A stretch of DNA of 64,000 bases from an uncultured Alphaproteobacteria bacterium (lineage in GTDB: Bacteria > Pseudomonadota > Alphaproteobacteria > Micropepsales > Micropepsaceae), in assembly GCA_902826695.1 (NCBI GenBank), contig CADEFU010000005.1, positions 192,746 through 256,745 of the forward strand, read 5' to 3'. Each line of letters opens with the position of its first letter. Within the stretch, counting starts at the first letter, position 1. Position numbers and translations under genes: made by a program. Positions 42,578 through 52,045 of the stretch are shown here, in pieces. The notes below the pieces were generated by a model that saw only the letters and a program-made list of their open reading frames with translations, was not told where the DNA came from and ran no database searches.

Positions 42578-42981
42578 CCGCCGACCTGCGCCAACCACAC
42601 TTTGAGATTGTAGTGCGTCGTAACCCGCGTGATTTTGCCGTTGCTCACCTCAAAGAACGCACCCGCGGGCAGCACGTAAGTCTGGCCCTTCGCCGGCGGC
42701 AAGCCTTCATCCGTGGCGAGATACTTTCCATGTACGGTGAACTCCGCCGCCGCCCGCGCGCCATCGACGCTCGACAAAATGACGATGTCCCTCAACTCTT
42801 CGCGATAGCACCGATCCATGTGCGCAAGAAAATTGGAGAAGTGCCCCTTACCTCCATGCCGCCCGCCTTGATTGACGTCGTGCACAACATCATCGGCAAG
42901 GCACGAAACCATCCCGGCCCAATCGCGCGCGTTGAACGCCGCATAGTAACGCCGGATCAGATCTTCAGTCTGCTGACGCAT
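42574..42981 (-). CDS. SnoaL/NTF2-like protein
   Basis: 135 residues of the ketosteroid-isomerase-like fold: LIRRYYAAFNARDWAGMVSCLADDVVHDVNQGG is the usual helix-helix-strand start, then a curved sheet (FTVHGKY, VLPAGAFFEVSNGKITRVTTHYN). Members are isomerases, hydrolases or binding proteins; no activity can be assigned. First gene of the SnoaL-GNAT-nitrilase operon, 8 nt after the carbonic anhydrase stop, so the anhydrase may belong to the same unit. Confidence 0.85.
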   Translation of the reverse strand: MRQQTEDLIRRYYAAFNARDWAGMVSCLADDVVHDVNQGGRHGGKGHFSNFLAHMDRCYREELRDIVILSSVDGARAAAEFTVHGKYLATDEGLPPAKGQTYVLPAGAFFEVSNGKITRVTTHYNLKVWLAQVGG

Positions 42982-42989
42982 AGTATCCC

Positions 42990-43583
42990 CTAACCCACAG
43001 CGATAAACGTACCGCTCTCTCGATCCAAAACGTCGAGCCGCCCGTCAAAGATGTTGAACAGCGCACCCGAAAGCTTCAACTCACCTGCCCCCACCGCCTC
43101 CGCGACAAACGGAAACGTCATCAACCGGTCGAGCGAAACTCGAATCGATGCGTACTCCACGGCCGCCTGCGCGTCCGATCCCGCCCGCGCCTTCGCATCG
43201 TCGAGCAGCGCCACCCAATTGTTCACGAACAAGCCGTCTTGCGATCTCTCGGCCAGCGCCGCCGCCACCCCGCCGCAACGCGCATGACCCAGCACGATCA
43301 TGTGCTTGACCTTCAGATACTTGACCGCGAACTCAATGGCCGTACTCGTCCCCTGCAGCCCGTCACCCGCACGAAACGGCGGCACCAGATTGGCCACATT
43401 GCGAACGACGAACATCTGCCCCGGATCGGCATCGAAGATCGCAACAGGATCGACCCGGCTGTCGCAGCATGAGATCACGCAGACGGGCGGCTGCTGCCCG
43501 TCATGGAGCGCACGATAAAGCGCAGCCCGCTCTTGCCAATGGCGAGCGCGAAACCTGCGATACCCGTCGAGAAGAGAGTCCAT
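42990..43583 (-). CDS. beta-class carbonic anhydrase
   Basis: Zinc enzyme interconverting CO2 and bicarbonate. 197 residues from the ATG at 43583. Zinc ligands Cys39 (ISCCDSRVD), His100 and Cys103 (GHARCGG) and the Asp41-Arg43 dyad are all present; MFVVRNVANLVPP is also typical. The start codon follows a GCGACT/AGTCGC hairpin directly, and no clear ribosome site is visible; the longer frame to 43712 would run through the lipoprotein gene. Bicarbonate made here could feed the CarAB enzyme and carboxylases. Confidence 0.92.
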   Translation of the reverse strand: MDSLLDGYRRFRARHWQERAALYRALHDGQQPPVCVISCCDSRVDPVAIFDADPGQMFVVRNVANLVPPFRAGDGLQGTSTAIEFAVKYLKVKHMIVLGHARCGGVAAALAERSQDGLFVNNWVALLDDAKARAGSDAQAAVEYASIRVSLDRLMTFPFVAEAVGAGELKLSGALFNIFDGRLDVLDRESGTFIAVG

Positions 43584-43627
43584 GCGACTGCATAAGTCGC
43601 AAAACGCCGCTTGCCAAGCGCTGAAAA

Positions 43628-43897
43628 TCAGTCGTCCGAATTCTTGGCTTTTTTCTTCTTCTTGGCCTTCTCGATGCAGACATCTTCGTCTTCGTTGTCC
43701 GCGTCGTCGCAATCAATGTCCTCATCATCGTCATCCGAGGACCCCGCGACGGCATCGACAGCGCCCGCGGCGACGTCAACCGTGGTGCTAACCACCGTCG
43801 ACGTAACACTGACGGCCGTATCGACAACGGCAATAGCCGCGCAGCCGTTAAGCCCGACGACCAAAAGGGCAAGAACAACAACCGCAGCACAGCGCAT
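43628..43897 (-). CDS. small acidic lipoprotein with a lysine-rich tail
   Basis: 89 residues from the ATG at 43897, behind GAAAGG. The signal peptide ends in lipobox LNGC (about residues 16-19). The mature part begins with a Val/Thr/Ala stretch, then a strongly acidic block (SSDDDDEDIDCDDADNEDED) and ends in a basic run (EKAKKKKKAKNSDD). Two further cysteines lie in the acidic block. The acidic cluster could bind divalent cations; no family is recognised. A longer frame to 44083 overlaps the VOC gene. Confidence 0.72.
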   Translation of the reverse strand: MRCAAVVVLALLVVGLNGCAAIAVVDTAVSVTSTVVSTTVDVAAGAVDAVAGSSDDDDEDIDCDDADNEDEDVCIEKAKKKKKAKNSDD

Positions 43898-43968
43898 GAA
43901 ACGACCTTTCGAGTGGGGTGACGGCAGTGAACATCCGCAGCCAGGGCCGGTCAACCGCCCACAGATGG

Positions 43969-44355
43969 TTACGCCTCCGATTCCGTCAACCGCCATGGCG
44001 GATATCGCCGGTTGCGCCCCGCATGAAACAAGCAAACAAGATTCCCGGCCGGATCGCGCAGGTAGGCTTCCCGCCACAACCACCGCTGGTCGACCGGGTC
44101 CGCCTCGAAGGTGAGGCCTTTCGCTTTTAGCCGCGCAACCAACCCGTCCAGATCATCATCCTCGAAGTAGATCAGCGTCTCGCTCACACCCTTCGCCGTC
44201 GGCTCAAGATGCAGCGAGAATGTGGACTCCCCATCCGGACACTCCAGGCGCGCATAATCTTCGCTGCGCACGATCAGCTTCAGCCCGAGTGTCTCGTAAA
44301 ACGCGATCGACCGATCGAGGTCGCGCGCCGACACCATCACCTGATTGAGCCGCAT
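43969..44355 (-). CDS. glyoxalase/VOC-superfamily protein
   Basis: 128 residues of the vicinal-oxygen-chelate fold: LNQVMVSARDLDRSIAFYETLGLKLIVRSEDYARLECP is the classic first beta-alpha-beta unit, and the second unit ends EAYLRDPAGNLVCLFHAG. Possible metal ligands are the Glu near ARLE and the terminal-half residues, but activity is not certain. It may be a dioxygenase, glyoxalase or resistance-type protein. Confidence 0.88.
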   Translation of the reverse strand: MRLNQVMVSARDLDRSIAFYETLGLKLIVRSEDYARLECPDGESTFSLHLEPTAKGVSETLIYFEDDDLDGLVARLKAKGLTFEADPVDQRWLWREAYLRDPAGNLVCLFHAGRNRRYPPWRLTESEA

Positions 44356-44436
44356 TCCCTTGTCTCTCTCCGTTAACCGAAACCATACACCGAACGAACC
44401 TTTGACGGCACAATTTCAGCTGCGTATGAGCGGACC

Positions 44437-45051
44437 ATGGCCGCCACCCAGTCCCTCTTCGCAACACAAATCTACAACGCCCCGCTCGGCGGCAAAGGTG
44501 TCGCGCGCCTCAATCAGGACCTGGAACGCGCCTGCCTTTCGATTGCGCGCGATGACAAGGCAGGCCAAGCCTGGTCGCGCGAGCACGCCTATCGCGGCTT
44601 CACGTCCTACGCCTCGCTGAACGACCTGACGATCCGGGCCCCTGAGTTCGCCGACCTCGAAAGCCGCCTGCGCCCCCACGTCGCGCGCTTCGCCAAGGCC
44701 CTACACTTCGATCTCGGCGCTGCGAAACTCAGGCTCGACAGCATCTGGATCAATGTCTTGAAACCAGGCGGCACGCACAGCGGCCACATCCACCCGTCAA
44801 GCGTTATCAGCGGTACGTACTATGTGACGGTCCCCAAAGGGGCGAGCGCCCTCAAATTCGAAGACCCACGCCTCGGTTTCATGATGGCCGCCCCGCGCAA
44901 GAAGGAAACCGCGCCGCGCGAAGCGCAGCCGTTCGTCTACATCACGCCCTCAGCGGGCTCACTCGTTCTTTTCGAAAGCTGGCTCCGCCACGAGGTCCCG
45001 CCAAACACAGCGCGCCAGAACCGCATCAGCGTCAGCTTCAACTACGCCTAG
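44437..45051 (+). CDS. putative 2-oxoglutarate/Fe(II)-dependent oxygenase
   Basis: 204 residues matching the family of small bacterial 2OG-Fe(II) oxygenases with a C-terminal double-stranded helix core. HSGHIHPSSVISGTYYVTVP supplies the first iron His region, FESWLRHEVPPN the distal His, and RISVSFNYA the Arg that binds 2-oxoglutarate. Substrate unknown; some relatives modify proteins or amino acids. Convergent with a small ORF, with 3 nt between stops. Confidence 0.85.
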   Translation: MAATQSLFATQIYNAPLGGKGVARLNQDLERACLSIARDDKAGQAWSREHAYRGFTSYASLNDLTIRAPEFADLESRLRPHVARFAKALHFDLGAAKLRLDSIWINVLKPGGTHSGHIHPSSVISGTYYVTVPKGASALKFEDPRLGFMMAAPRKKETAPREAQPFVYITPSAGSLVLFESWLRHEVPPNTARQNRISVSFNYA

Positions 45052-45054
45052 TGC

Positions 45055-45273
45055 TCACGGCCGCATGAAAGCGTAATCCGTATCGGGATCCACGTTTTCC
45101 GCGGCCCCCAGCAACTCGGCACGGACATCCGCAACACTGCGCCGTTCAAGCATCGACGAGATCACGAGCGAAAGCAGATTCCGCGCTACCGCATCGGCGT
45201 CTTGCCCCTGCGTCTTCGCCGCCGCCATCGCCGCTGCGAAGTGGGCACGCGCAATCTCACCAGCCGTCATCAA
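45055..45273 (-). CDS. small protein of unknown function
   Basis: 72 residues, soluble, mostly helical: AGEIARAHFAAAMAAAKTQGQDADAVARN then SLVISSMLERRSVADVRAELLGAAENVDPDTDYAFMRP. No family recognised, no signal peptide. Start could be the second Met. Base use and a well-formed amphipathic helix make it look real, but it is short. Confidence 0.55.
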   Translation of the reverse strand: MMTAGEIARAHFAAAMAAAKTQGQDADAVARNLLSLVISSMLERRSVADVRAELLGAAENVDPDTDYAFMRP

Positions 45274-45328
45274 ACACCTCCGGAACCGCAGACGAGCGAG
45301 ATCATCGCGGGCCGCAGCCTCCCTCGCT

Positions 45329-45342
45329 TTGACTCAAGTCAG
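45329..45342. promoter_or_regulatory. FNR/FixK-like box upstream of the MFS transporter
   Basis: TTGACTCAAGTCAG matches TTGAY-N4-RTCAA at 9 of 10 defined positions. It lies 120 nt before the transporter ATG. An FNR-type regulator is encoded at 32624, so anaerobic or oxygen control is possible. A single near-match is weak evidence. Confidence 0.35.
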
Positions 45343-45461
45343 AAGCAAGAGGCCCTCCCGGCATCCACCGGAGCCGCCGCCTTTGTGACACCGTCAACCC
45401 CCTTGCCAGCCAGCGCCACAGCCCCATAGTCACCCTCTTCTGAGGGGAGAGACAGGCCGGA

Positions 45462-46904
45462 ATGCAACAACGCCAGCACGCCGAAACCCGCCATGTGTCG
45501 AACGGCGCTCTCCACCTTTACGGACTACCGAACGTAGCGCTGTCCGTCGTGCACCTGCCAACCGCCGTCTACGTCACCGGCTTCTATTCGCAGAACTTGG
45601 GACTGAGCCTTGGTGCGATCGGCCTCATCATCCTGCTCTCGCGCATCACCGATGTCTTCACAGACCCGATCGTCGGCATCATGAGCGACCGCTGGCGCAC
45701 CAAGTGGGGCCGGCGCAAACCTTGGATCGTGGCGGGTATTCCGCTGATGGTGCTGACGGTATGGTTGCTCTTCGTGCCGCCGGCCGCCGTGTTCGAAGCG
45801 GGCCAGGGCTGGGGCCTCGGCTACCTCGCCGCAATCCTCATCCTTTACTACCTCTCGAACACCTTTATCGACCTTCCCTACAAAGCCTGGGGCGCGGACC
45901 TCTCGCCGAACTATCGCGAGCGCTCCCTCGTCACCGGCTTTCGCGAAAGCTACGGCTTCGTAGGCCTCATCCTTGTACTCGCGATTCCCGTCGTCATGAC
46001 GATGTACGGCTGGAACAAGCTCGCAGACTGGGTCTTCGCGATCGCTGTCGCGACAGCAGTGTTGCTGCCGCTGCTGTTCCTGCCCGCGCTCTTCGGCGTG
46101 AAGGAGGCTGACGCGGAGACCAAGCTGCGCCCTGAAATAACCTGGTCGCGCGGGTTGAAAATCATCTGGCGCAACGGCCCGTTCATGCGCCTAGTCTGGG
46201 TGGGCTTATTCCTCATTACCACGACGTCGATGACGGCAGCCCTGTCGCTGCTCTTCGTCACCCACGCGATGGGTCAGCCGAAGTTCTTCCCCGTCTTCGT
46301 GATGTTCTACTATCTGGCAAGCGTCGGCGGCATCCCGATCTGGATGGCGATCTCGAAGCGGCTCGGCAAACATAAGGCGACCGCGCTCGCGATCTTCTGG
46401 CTCTCGCTGTGGAGCGTACCGATCCCGTTCGTCGCCGCCGACCAGTTCTGGATCTTCTTTGCGCTGATGATGCTGAAAGGCTCCGCCGTCGGCGCACTCT
46501 ATTTCATCCCGGCCTCCATGGCCGCCGACGTCATCGACATCGACACGCTCAGAACCGGCGAACAGCGCACCGGCCTCTACTTCGCGATGTGGGGCATGGT
46601 TTTGAAAGGCGCAGCCGGCATTGGCACGGCAGTGGCGACTGCGGGGGCCGGCTACTTCGGCTTCGACCCAACCTGCGCCTCCCCGGCGCTGCCGCGCGAA
46701 GCCGCAACCTGCACAAACTCGGCGGACTCGATCTTTGCGCTGGCGAATTTCTACTCGATCATCCCGGCCGTGGTCGCCATGACCGCTGTACCGCTGCTCT
46801 GGCGCTACCCCGTCACCGAAGAACGCCAAAGACGCCTACGCGCCCAAATCGCCAGACGCAACGGCCAGCCGCCGCAAGCCGTCACGGTCGGCGACGTGGC
46901 CTAA
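45462..46904 (+). CDS. MFS transporter, GPH (glycoside-pentoside-hexuronide)-like
   Basis: 480 residues with about 12 membrane helices. LIILLSRITDVFTDPIVGIMSDRWRTKWGRRKPWIVAG is the characteristic helix 2-3 loop of the MFS_2/GPH family (melibiose carrier-like), and DLSPNYRERSLVTGFRE is its second conserved loop. It probably imports a sugar or glycoside by cation symport. The leader just before the ATG contains GGGGAGAG. Convergent with rpoD, 6 nt between stops. Confidence 0.89.
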   Translation: MQQRQHAETRHVSNGALHLYGLPNVALSVVHLPTAVYVTGFYSQNLGLSLGAIGLIILLSRITDVFTDPIVGIMSDRWRTKWGRRKPWIVAGIPLMVLTVWLLFVPPAAVFEAGQGWGLGYLAAILILYYLSNTFIDLPYKAWGADLSPNYRERSLVTGFRESYGFVGLILVLAIPVVMTMYGWNKLADWVFAIAVATAVLLPLLFLPALFGVKEADAETKLRPEITWSRGLKIIWRNGPFMRLVWVGLFLITTTSMTAALSLLFVTHAMGQPKFFPVFVMFYYLASVGGIPIWMAISKRLGKHKATALAIFWLSLWSVPIPFVAADQFWIFFALMMLKGSAVGALYFIPASMAADVIDIDTLRTGEQRTGLYFAMWGMVLKGAAGIGTAVATAGAGYFGFDPTCASPALPREAATCTNSADSIFALANFYSIIPAVVAMTAVPLLWRYPVTEERQRRLRAQIARRNGQPPQAVTVGDVA

Positions 46905-46910
46905 AGCGGC

Positions 46911-49283
46911 TTAGTTGTCCAGGAAGCTTCTGAGCTTCCGGCTCCGGCTCGGGTGCTTCAGCTTGCGGAGCGCCTTCGCCTCGATCTGGCGGATACGTTC
47001 GCGCGTGACCGAGAACTGCTGACCCACTTCTTCGAGCGTGTGGTCGGTGTTCATGCCGATACCGAAGCGCATGCGCAGGACGCGCTCTTCACGCGGCGTG
47101 AGCGAGGCCAGAACGCGCGTCGTCGTCTCGCGCAGGTTCGACTGGATCGCGGCGTCGATCGGCAGCACCGCGTTCGTGTCCGGAATGAAATCGCCGAGAT
47201 GCGAATCTTCCTCGTCGCCAATCGGCGTTTCGAGCGAGATCGGCTCCTTCGCGATCTTCAAGACCTTGCGCACCTTTTCCAAAGGCATCGCCAGCTTCTC
47301 GGCGAGTTCTTCGGGCGTCGGTTCGCGGCCGATTTCGTGCAGCATCTGGCGCGACGTGCGAACCAGCTTATTGATCGTCTCGATCATGTGGACCGGGATG
47401 CGGATCGTGCGCGCCTGATCGGCGATCGAACGCGTAATCGCCTGCCGGATCCACCACGTCGCATAGGTCGAGAACTTGTAGCCGCGCCGGTATTCGAACT
47501 TATCGACGGCCTTCATGAGGCCGATATTGCCCTCCTGAATGAGGTCCAGGAACTGCAAGCCGCGGTTCGTGTACTTCTTCGCGATCGAGATCACGAGACG
47601 CAGGTTCGCCTCGACCATCTCCTTCTTCGCTTGCCGGGCTTCGCGTTCGCCCTTTTGCACCGTGCGAACGATACGCTTGAACTCGGTAATCGGCTGACGC
47701 ATTTCCTGCGCCAACGTCTGAATCTCGGTCCGCAAGTCGCGCGCACGATCGCGCTCGTCCGCCGCGAACTCCTTCCAGCCGCGACGCGTCAAACGCCCAA
47801 CGCGGCGGATCCAGTTCGGATCGAGCTCTTCGCCCTCGTACTCTTTCAAGAAGTCTTCGCGGGCAACGCCATGCGATTCAGCCAGCCGCAGCAAGCGCGA
47901 CTCGATCATGATCATGCGCTTGTTGATCGAGTACATCTGTTCGATCAGCGCCTCGATGCGGTTGTTGTTCAACCTGAGGCTCTTCACGAGATCGATCGTC
48001 TCGTTCTTCAGCTTCTTGAAGCGCCGGTCCTGGCTCGTCGAAAGCTCTTCCGACGACAGATGCGCTTCTACCTCTGCGTCCTGCAGCTTGCCGAGCTTCT
48101 TATAGAGGTTCGCGATCTCGTCGAACGTCTCCAAGATCTTCGGCTTCAGCGCCGCTTCCATCGCGGCAAGCGACAAGCCGGCTTCGTCCTCCTCCGGCGC
48201 CTCTTCCTCGACGCGCGTGGGAGCCTCGACGGCAGTGATATCGTCTGGATCGGCCCTGCGCTCCAACGGCTTTGCCGCCGCCTGAGGCACAACGCGCAAC
48301 ACAGGCTTCGGCGGCACGAACGGCTTCGGTGCCACGAACGGCCTCGGCGCACCAGGCACCGCACCGGCCAAACCTTCCGGCGGCACGACGATGCCGCCCT
48401 CGGCGGCCATCGCCTTCGCTTCCGGCCCACCGCCATAGGTCGCTTCGAGGTCGATGATGTCACGAAGCAGGATTTTGCCTTCGTTCAACTCATCGCGCCA
48501 AACCATAATGGCTTCAAACGTAAGCGGGCTTTCGCAGAGTGCGCCGATCATCAACTCGCGCCCGGCCTCGATGCGCTTGGCGATTGCGATTTCGCCCTCG
48601 CGCGACAGAAGCTCGACCGAGCCCATCTCGCGCAAGTACATGCGCACCGGGTCGTCCGTGCGTTCGACCGCCTCGGTCTCGACCTTCGTGACGGCGGACT
48701 CTTCCTGTGCCATTGCGACGGCACCGCCCTCGCCCTCTTCTTCCTTCTCTTCCTGCTCGACGACGTTGATGCCCATGTCGGACAGCATCGACATCGTGTC
48801 TTCGATCTGTTCCGACGACACCTGCTCCGACGGCATCACTTTGTTGAGCTCATCAAGCGTGATGAAGCCGCGCTGCTTGGCGCGCGCGATCATCTTCTTG
48901 ACTGCAGCATCGGTGAGATCGAGCAGCGGATCGCCGCGTTCCTCGGTCTGGCCCTCGCCTTCGCCCTTTTGACCCTTCGCCGGCTTGCCCGGCTGAGCGC
49001 CGGGCCGCTGACCCGCTTTCGCGGCAGCCACATTTGTTTTTGTCATTGCTTGTCCGGTTGGGTGAGAGGCGGAGGGTTTACCTGCACCGTTAACATCTGC
49101 AGAAGCTGTAACCTTAGGAGGCTTCGGCTTCGGCGGCGGCAGCGGTTTGACCATCGCCTTCAGGATGGATTTGAGGTCTTGAGGCTTCTTCGCTTCAACT
49201 TTGGCAGTGGCCTTCGCAGGCGGCTTTGCGCCCTTTTTGTCCGGCTTCTTCGATGTGGTGGCTGTTGCTTTGCGATCTGGCAT
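46911..49283 (-). CDS. rpoD: RNA polymerase primary sigma factor RpoD
   Basis: Housekeeping sigma-70. 790 residues: a Lys/Pro/Ala-rich N-terminal extension (about 1-85), region 1.1 ([30 protein letters not shown]), the non-conserved acidic insert, region 2 ([41 protein letters not shown]), region 3, and region 4 with the HTH ([27 protein letters not shown]). An ATG at 49046 would remove the extension and is a credible alternative start; neither start has a strong ribosome site. Long antisense frames are shadows. Confidence 0.96.
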   Translation of the reverse strand: MPDRKATATTSKKPDKKGAKPPAKATAKVEAKKPQDLKSILKAMVKPLPPPKPKPPKVTASADVNGAGKPSASHPTGQAMTKTNVAAAKAGQRPGAQPGKPAKGQKGEGEGQTEERGDPLLDLTDAAVKKMIARAKQRGFITLDELNKVMPSEQVSSEQIEDTMSMLSDMGINVVEQEEKEEEGEGGAVAMAQEESAVTKVETEAVERTDDPVRMYLREMGSVELLSREGEIAIAKRIEAGRELMIGALCESPLTFEAIMVWRDELNEGKILLRDIIDLEATYGGGPEAKAMAAEGGIVVPPEGLAGAVPGAPRPFVAPKPFVPPKPVLRVVPQAAAKPLERRADPDDITAVEAPTRVEEEAPEEDEAGLSLAAMEAALKPKILETFDEIANLYKKLGKLQDAEVEAHLSSEELSTSQDRRFKKLKNETIDLVKSLRLNNNRIEALIEQMYSINKRMIMIESRLLRLAESHGVAREDFLKEYEGEELDPNWIRRVGRLTRRGWKEFAADERDRARDLRTEIQTLAQEMRQPITEFKRIVRTVQKGEREARQAKKEMVEANLRLVISIAKKYTNRGLQFLDLIQEGNIGLMKAVDKFEYRRGYKFSTYATWWIRQAITRSIADQARTIRIPVHMIETINKLVRTSRQMLHEIGREPTPEELAEKLAMPLEKVRKVLKIAKEPISLETPIGDEEDSHLGDFIPDTNAVLPIDAAIQSNLRETTTRVLASLTPREERVLRMRFGIGMNTDHTLEEVGQQFSVTRERIRQIEAKALRKLKHPSRSRKLRSFLDN

Positions 49284-49380
49284 CTGCGTTTTCGTTCAGG
49301 CGTTCTTGGTTTGTGTTTTTCAAAAAGCTTCAAGGCCCGGGCACCAACACGCGTGCAACCGAACCCTCTACCCTAGTGCA

Positions 49381-51297
49381 CTAGAAAGCATCCGGCGGAC
49401 CTGCTTCCGCTCCAATCGTCGATCTCAGTTCGTCTGTAATCGCGCGAAGTCTCGCCAAGTTCTCGTCGGTCATTTCGCGCCTCAATGCTTCGGCTGCTTG
49501 CGCATGCTCTGCTTCAAGCTCGGTCAGCTTCCGGTGCCGCGCGAGCGCATGTTGGAATTCGCGCTGCACGACCGCCTGCGCCGTATCGCGCCGCGTCATG
49601 GCCATGGACTTGAGCATCGGCCGCCGCTCCAACCGCTCGCAAACGTCCCCAAGCCCCCTTTGCCTGAGGTGGTCGCGTAAGCCTTGACTGTCAAGGGAAT
49701 GTCCCAAAGACGCGGCATGTAGGAGTTCGCGTCTAATTTTGTCAAGATTTTCCTCGGAAATCGGCAGGTTTGCGATGGTCTCCGCGTGGTCGTCCAAAAG
49801 GAACGGATGGTTCATCACAGCAAGGATTAGAGCCGCGCCCGAGGGCTCGCTGACCGCCCGGGATTCCGCCATCCCCCGCCCTGCCACAGATCGCCGCACG
49901 GTCTCTGAAACCGGCGGGGTCCACAGGGGGCGCGCCCCCGGCCGCTCCGGCTTGAAAGGCCCCCGAGGCTGCCGTGGCGTCCAAGGTTCCCGCCGTCCCG
50001 ACCCGCTCTGGCCCGGCTGCCCCCCGGCAGGCGCAAATAGCGCCCGAAGGCGCTCACGCATTGCCGTGCGGTAATGCTCCCGCACCTTCGGCTCCGCGAT
50101 CGCATCGATATGCTTCATGAGATCGCGTTCCGACCCCGCCCGCCGCTCCGGCGTCGAGAGGTCAGCATCGCCGATCTCGCGCTGCCACAGCATCTCGCTA
50201 AGCGCGACGGACTCATCGAGCACGCTCTGCATCGCGGCGGCACCCTGTGCCCGGATCAGATCATCCGGATCCTGCCCTCCGGGCAGCAACGCAAACTTCA
50301 ACGACTGCCCCGGCTCAAGCAGCGGAAGGGCAAGATCAATCCCGCGCTGAGCCGCCTTGATCCCCGCCGCATCGCCGTCGAAACACAAGATGGGCTCTGG
50401 CGCGATCCGCCACATCATTTGCAGATGCTCTTCCGTGAGCGCCGTGCCAAGCGGGGCCACCGCACCCTCGAAGCCCGCCGCCACGAGCGCGATCACATCG
50501 ACATACCCCTCGACCGCAACCAGCGTCGCGCCGCCATGCGCTGCCTTGCGCGCCGGTCCGAAGTTGAACAGCACCGCGCTTTTCTTGAAGAGCGGCGTCT
50601 CCGGCGAGTTCAGATACTTTGGCTTGCCATCCGGATCGAGCGTCCGCCCGCCGAACGCGATCACCCGCCCCTTCACGTCCATGATCGGGAAAATCACGCG
50701 CCCGCGAAACCGATCATAGGGCGTGCCGCCATCGTCCGGTGCGATCAGAAGCCCGGCCTCGACCATCTCCTCGATGCTGACCTCTTTCGCAGCCAGATGC
50801 TCCTTCAACGCGGAGCGTGAATCCGGCGCAAAGCCCAGCCGAAACGGCTCGACCGCCGTCCCGCTCAGCTGCCGCCCATCAAGATAAGCCCGCGCCTTGG
50901 CGCCGCGCGCACCTTGCAGCTCGCGCTGGAAAAATGCGGCCGCAAGCTCCATCACGTCGTAGAGCGACCGCCGCGCCTGTTCGCGCTCTTCCTCGCGCGC
51001 ATCGCGCGCCGGCAGCGGCATTCCGGCATCGGTGGCAAGCTTCTCGACGGCTTCGGGGAACGAAAGCCCTTCAGTCTCCATCACGAACGTGATGACGTCG
51101 CCATGCACGCCGCAGCCGAAGCAGTGATAGAAGCCCTTCTCCGCGTTCACGTTGAACGACGGTGTCTTCTCGTTGTGAAATGGGCAAAGGCCCAAGTAGC
51201 TCCGCCCTCGCCGGACAAGCTTCACCTTCCGCCCGACGACATCTGTCACCCGGACCCGGTCGCGAAGCTCCTCAACAAAGCGTGGGGTGAACCGCAT
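49381..51297 (-). CDS. dnaG: DNA primase DnaG
   Basis: Makes RNA primers for replication. 638 residues. The N-terminal zinc finger has Cys-x2-His and HCFGCG (LCPFHNEKTPSF, FYHCFGCG); the TOPRIM domain has VEGYVDVIAL and CFDGDAAGIKAA; a helical DnaB-binding region ends the protein after a Pro/Arg/Gly linker near 425-465. The stop codon lies inside the palindrome CTAGTGCACTAG (49373-49384). It precedes rpoD by 97 nt, the usual dnaG-rpoD pairing. Confidence 0.96.
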   Translation of the reverse strand: MRFTPRFVEELRDRVRVTDVVGRKVKLVRRGRSYLGLCPFHNEKTPSFNVNAEKGFYHCFGCGVHGDVITFVMETEGLSFPEAVEKLATDAGMPLPARDAREEEREQARRSLYDVMELAAAFFQRELQGARGAKARAYLDGRQLSGTAVEPFRLGFAPDSRSALKEHLAAKEVSIEEMVEAGLLIAPDDGGTPYDRFRGRVIFPIMDVKGRVIAFGGRTLDPDGKPKYLNSPETPLFKKSAVLFNFGPARKAAHGGATLVAVEGYVDVIALVAAGFEGAVAPLGTALTEEHLQMMWRIAPEPILCFDGDAAGIKAAQRGIDLALPLLEPGQSLKFALLPGGQDPDDLIRAQGAAAMQSVLDESVALSEMLWQREIGDADLSTPERRAGSERDLMKHIDAIAEPKVREHYRTAMRERLRALFAPAGGQPGQSGSGRREPWTPRQPRGPFKPERPGARPLWTPPVSETVRRSVAGRGMAESRAVSEPSGAALILAVMNHPFLLDDHAETIANLPISEENLDKIRRELLHAASLGHSLDSQGLRDHLRQRGLGDVCERLERRPMLKSMAMTRRDTAQAVVQREFQHALARHRKLTELEAEHAQAAEALRREMTDENLARLRAITDELRSTIGAEAGPPDAF

Positions 51298-51383
51298 GCT
51301 CTCTCAACACTGATCCTGCCCCATCGGCGCGGGGCGGTCGAAATTTCGAGTGGGCTCGAACGCGCGCCCCAATCTTCCCGGTG

Positions 51384-51842
51384 TCAGCCGCCCGTCAGCA
51401 CTTCCTTCACCACGACATTCGCCTTCGAGAAATCCATCTTCCCGGCGAACTTGGCTTTGAGTTCGGCCATCACCTTGCCCATGTCCTTCACCGACGCGGC
51501 GCCGGTCGCAGCCACAGCCGCCTTGATCGCCGCACGTACTTCGTCGGCAGACATCTGCGCCGGCAGGTAGCTCTCAATGATCGCCTTTTCCTCGCGCTCC
51601 TGCGCGGCAAGTTCCGGGCGCCCGTGCTTGTCGTAGGTCTCGATGGACTCCACACGCTGCTTGATCATCTTCTGCAGCAGTCCAAGGATCTCATCCTCAC
51701 TCGTCGCCTCGCGGCCCAAACCGCGCGCCTCGATGTCCTTCTCCTTCAGCGCAGCCAGGATCAACCGCACGGTTCCGACCCGCCGCTGATCCTTCGCCAG
51801 CATGGCCTCCTTCAAGGCCGCATTGAACTTGTCCCGCAACAT
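51384..51842 (-). CDS. GatB/YqeY-domain protein
   Basis: 152 residues of the YqeY family, homologous to the tRNA-binding tail of Gat[41 protein letters not shown] at the N-terminus and [45 protein letters not shown] toward the end. It may take part in tRNA-dependent amidation or tRNA binding; its true role is unsettled. It sits between carA (divergent) and dnaG, a conserved alphaproteobacterial order. Confidence 0.92.
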   Translation of the reverse strand: MLRDKFNAALKEAMLAKDQRRVGTVRLILAALKEKDIEARGLGREATSEDEILGLLQKMIKQRVESIETYDKHGRPELAAQEREEKAIIESYLPAQMSADEVRAAIKAAVAATGAASVKDMGKVMAELKAKFAGKMDFSKANVVVKEVLTGG

Positions 51843-51961
51843 GGGCGCCTATCCTCAGTTTCTCGTCGCTAAGGGCGGAACATACAGCCGCACTTGGCGC
51901 AAAGCCTAACCCTTTGGCCGGAAAACGCGATCTGCCTTGTGGAAGGGCACATCGCAGTTTC

Positions 51962-51991
51962 TTGACCGCGGCAAACCGGCTCCCATATGGT
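51962..51991 (+). promoter_or_regulatory. candidate carA promoter
   Basis: TTGACC (51962-51967) and TATGGT (51986-51991) are 18 nt apart. Transcription would start near 51998, leaving a leader of about 48 nt before the carA ATG at 52046. No attenuator structure is evident. Confidence 0.5.
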
Positions 51992-52045
51992 CCGCCGAAT
52001 TTGCGGGCACTTCCGCCTCAAGCCCCCGCAAAGCCGCGAACCGAC

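Noticed and set aside
46953..49376. 807-codon open frame antisense to rpoD
   Set aside because: GC-rich codon bias of rpoD keeps the opposite frame open; the product is Arg/His/Leu-rich without any family pattern, while the minus strand is clearly sigma-70.
49373..49384. Palindrome CTAGTGCACTAG at the dnaG stop as an operator for rpoD
   Set aside because: It includes the stop codon of dnaG and is on the upstream side of rpoD, but no half-site matches a known regulator; 12-nt palindromes occur by chance in a 64-kb window.
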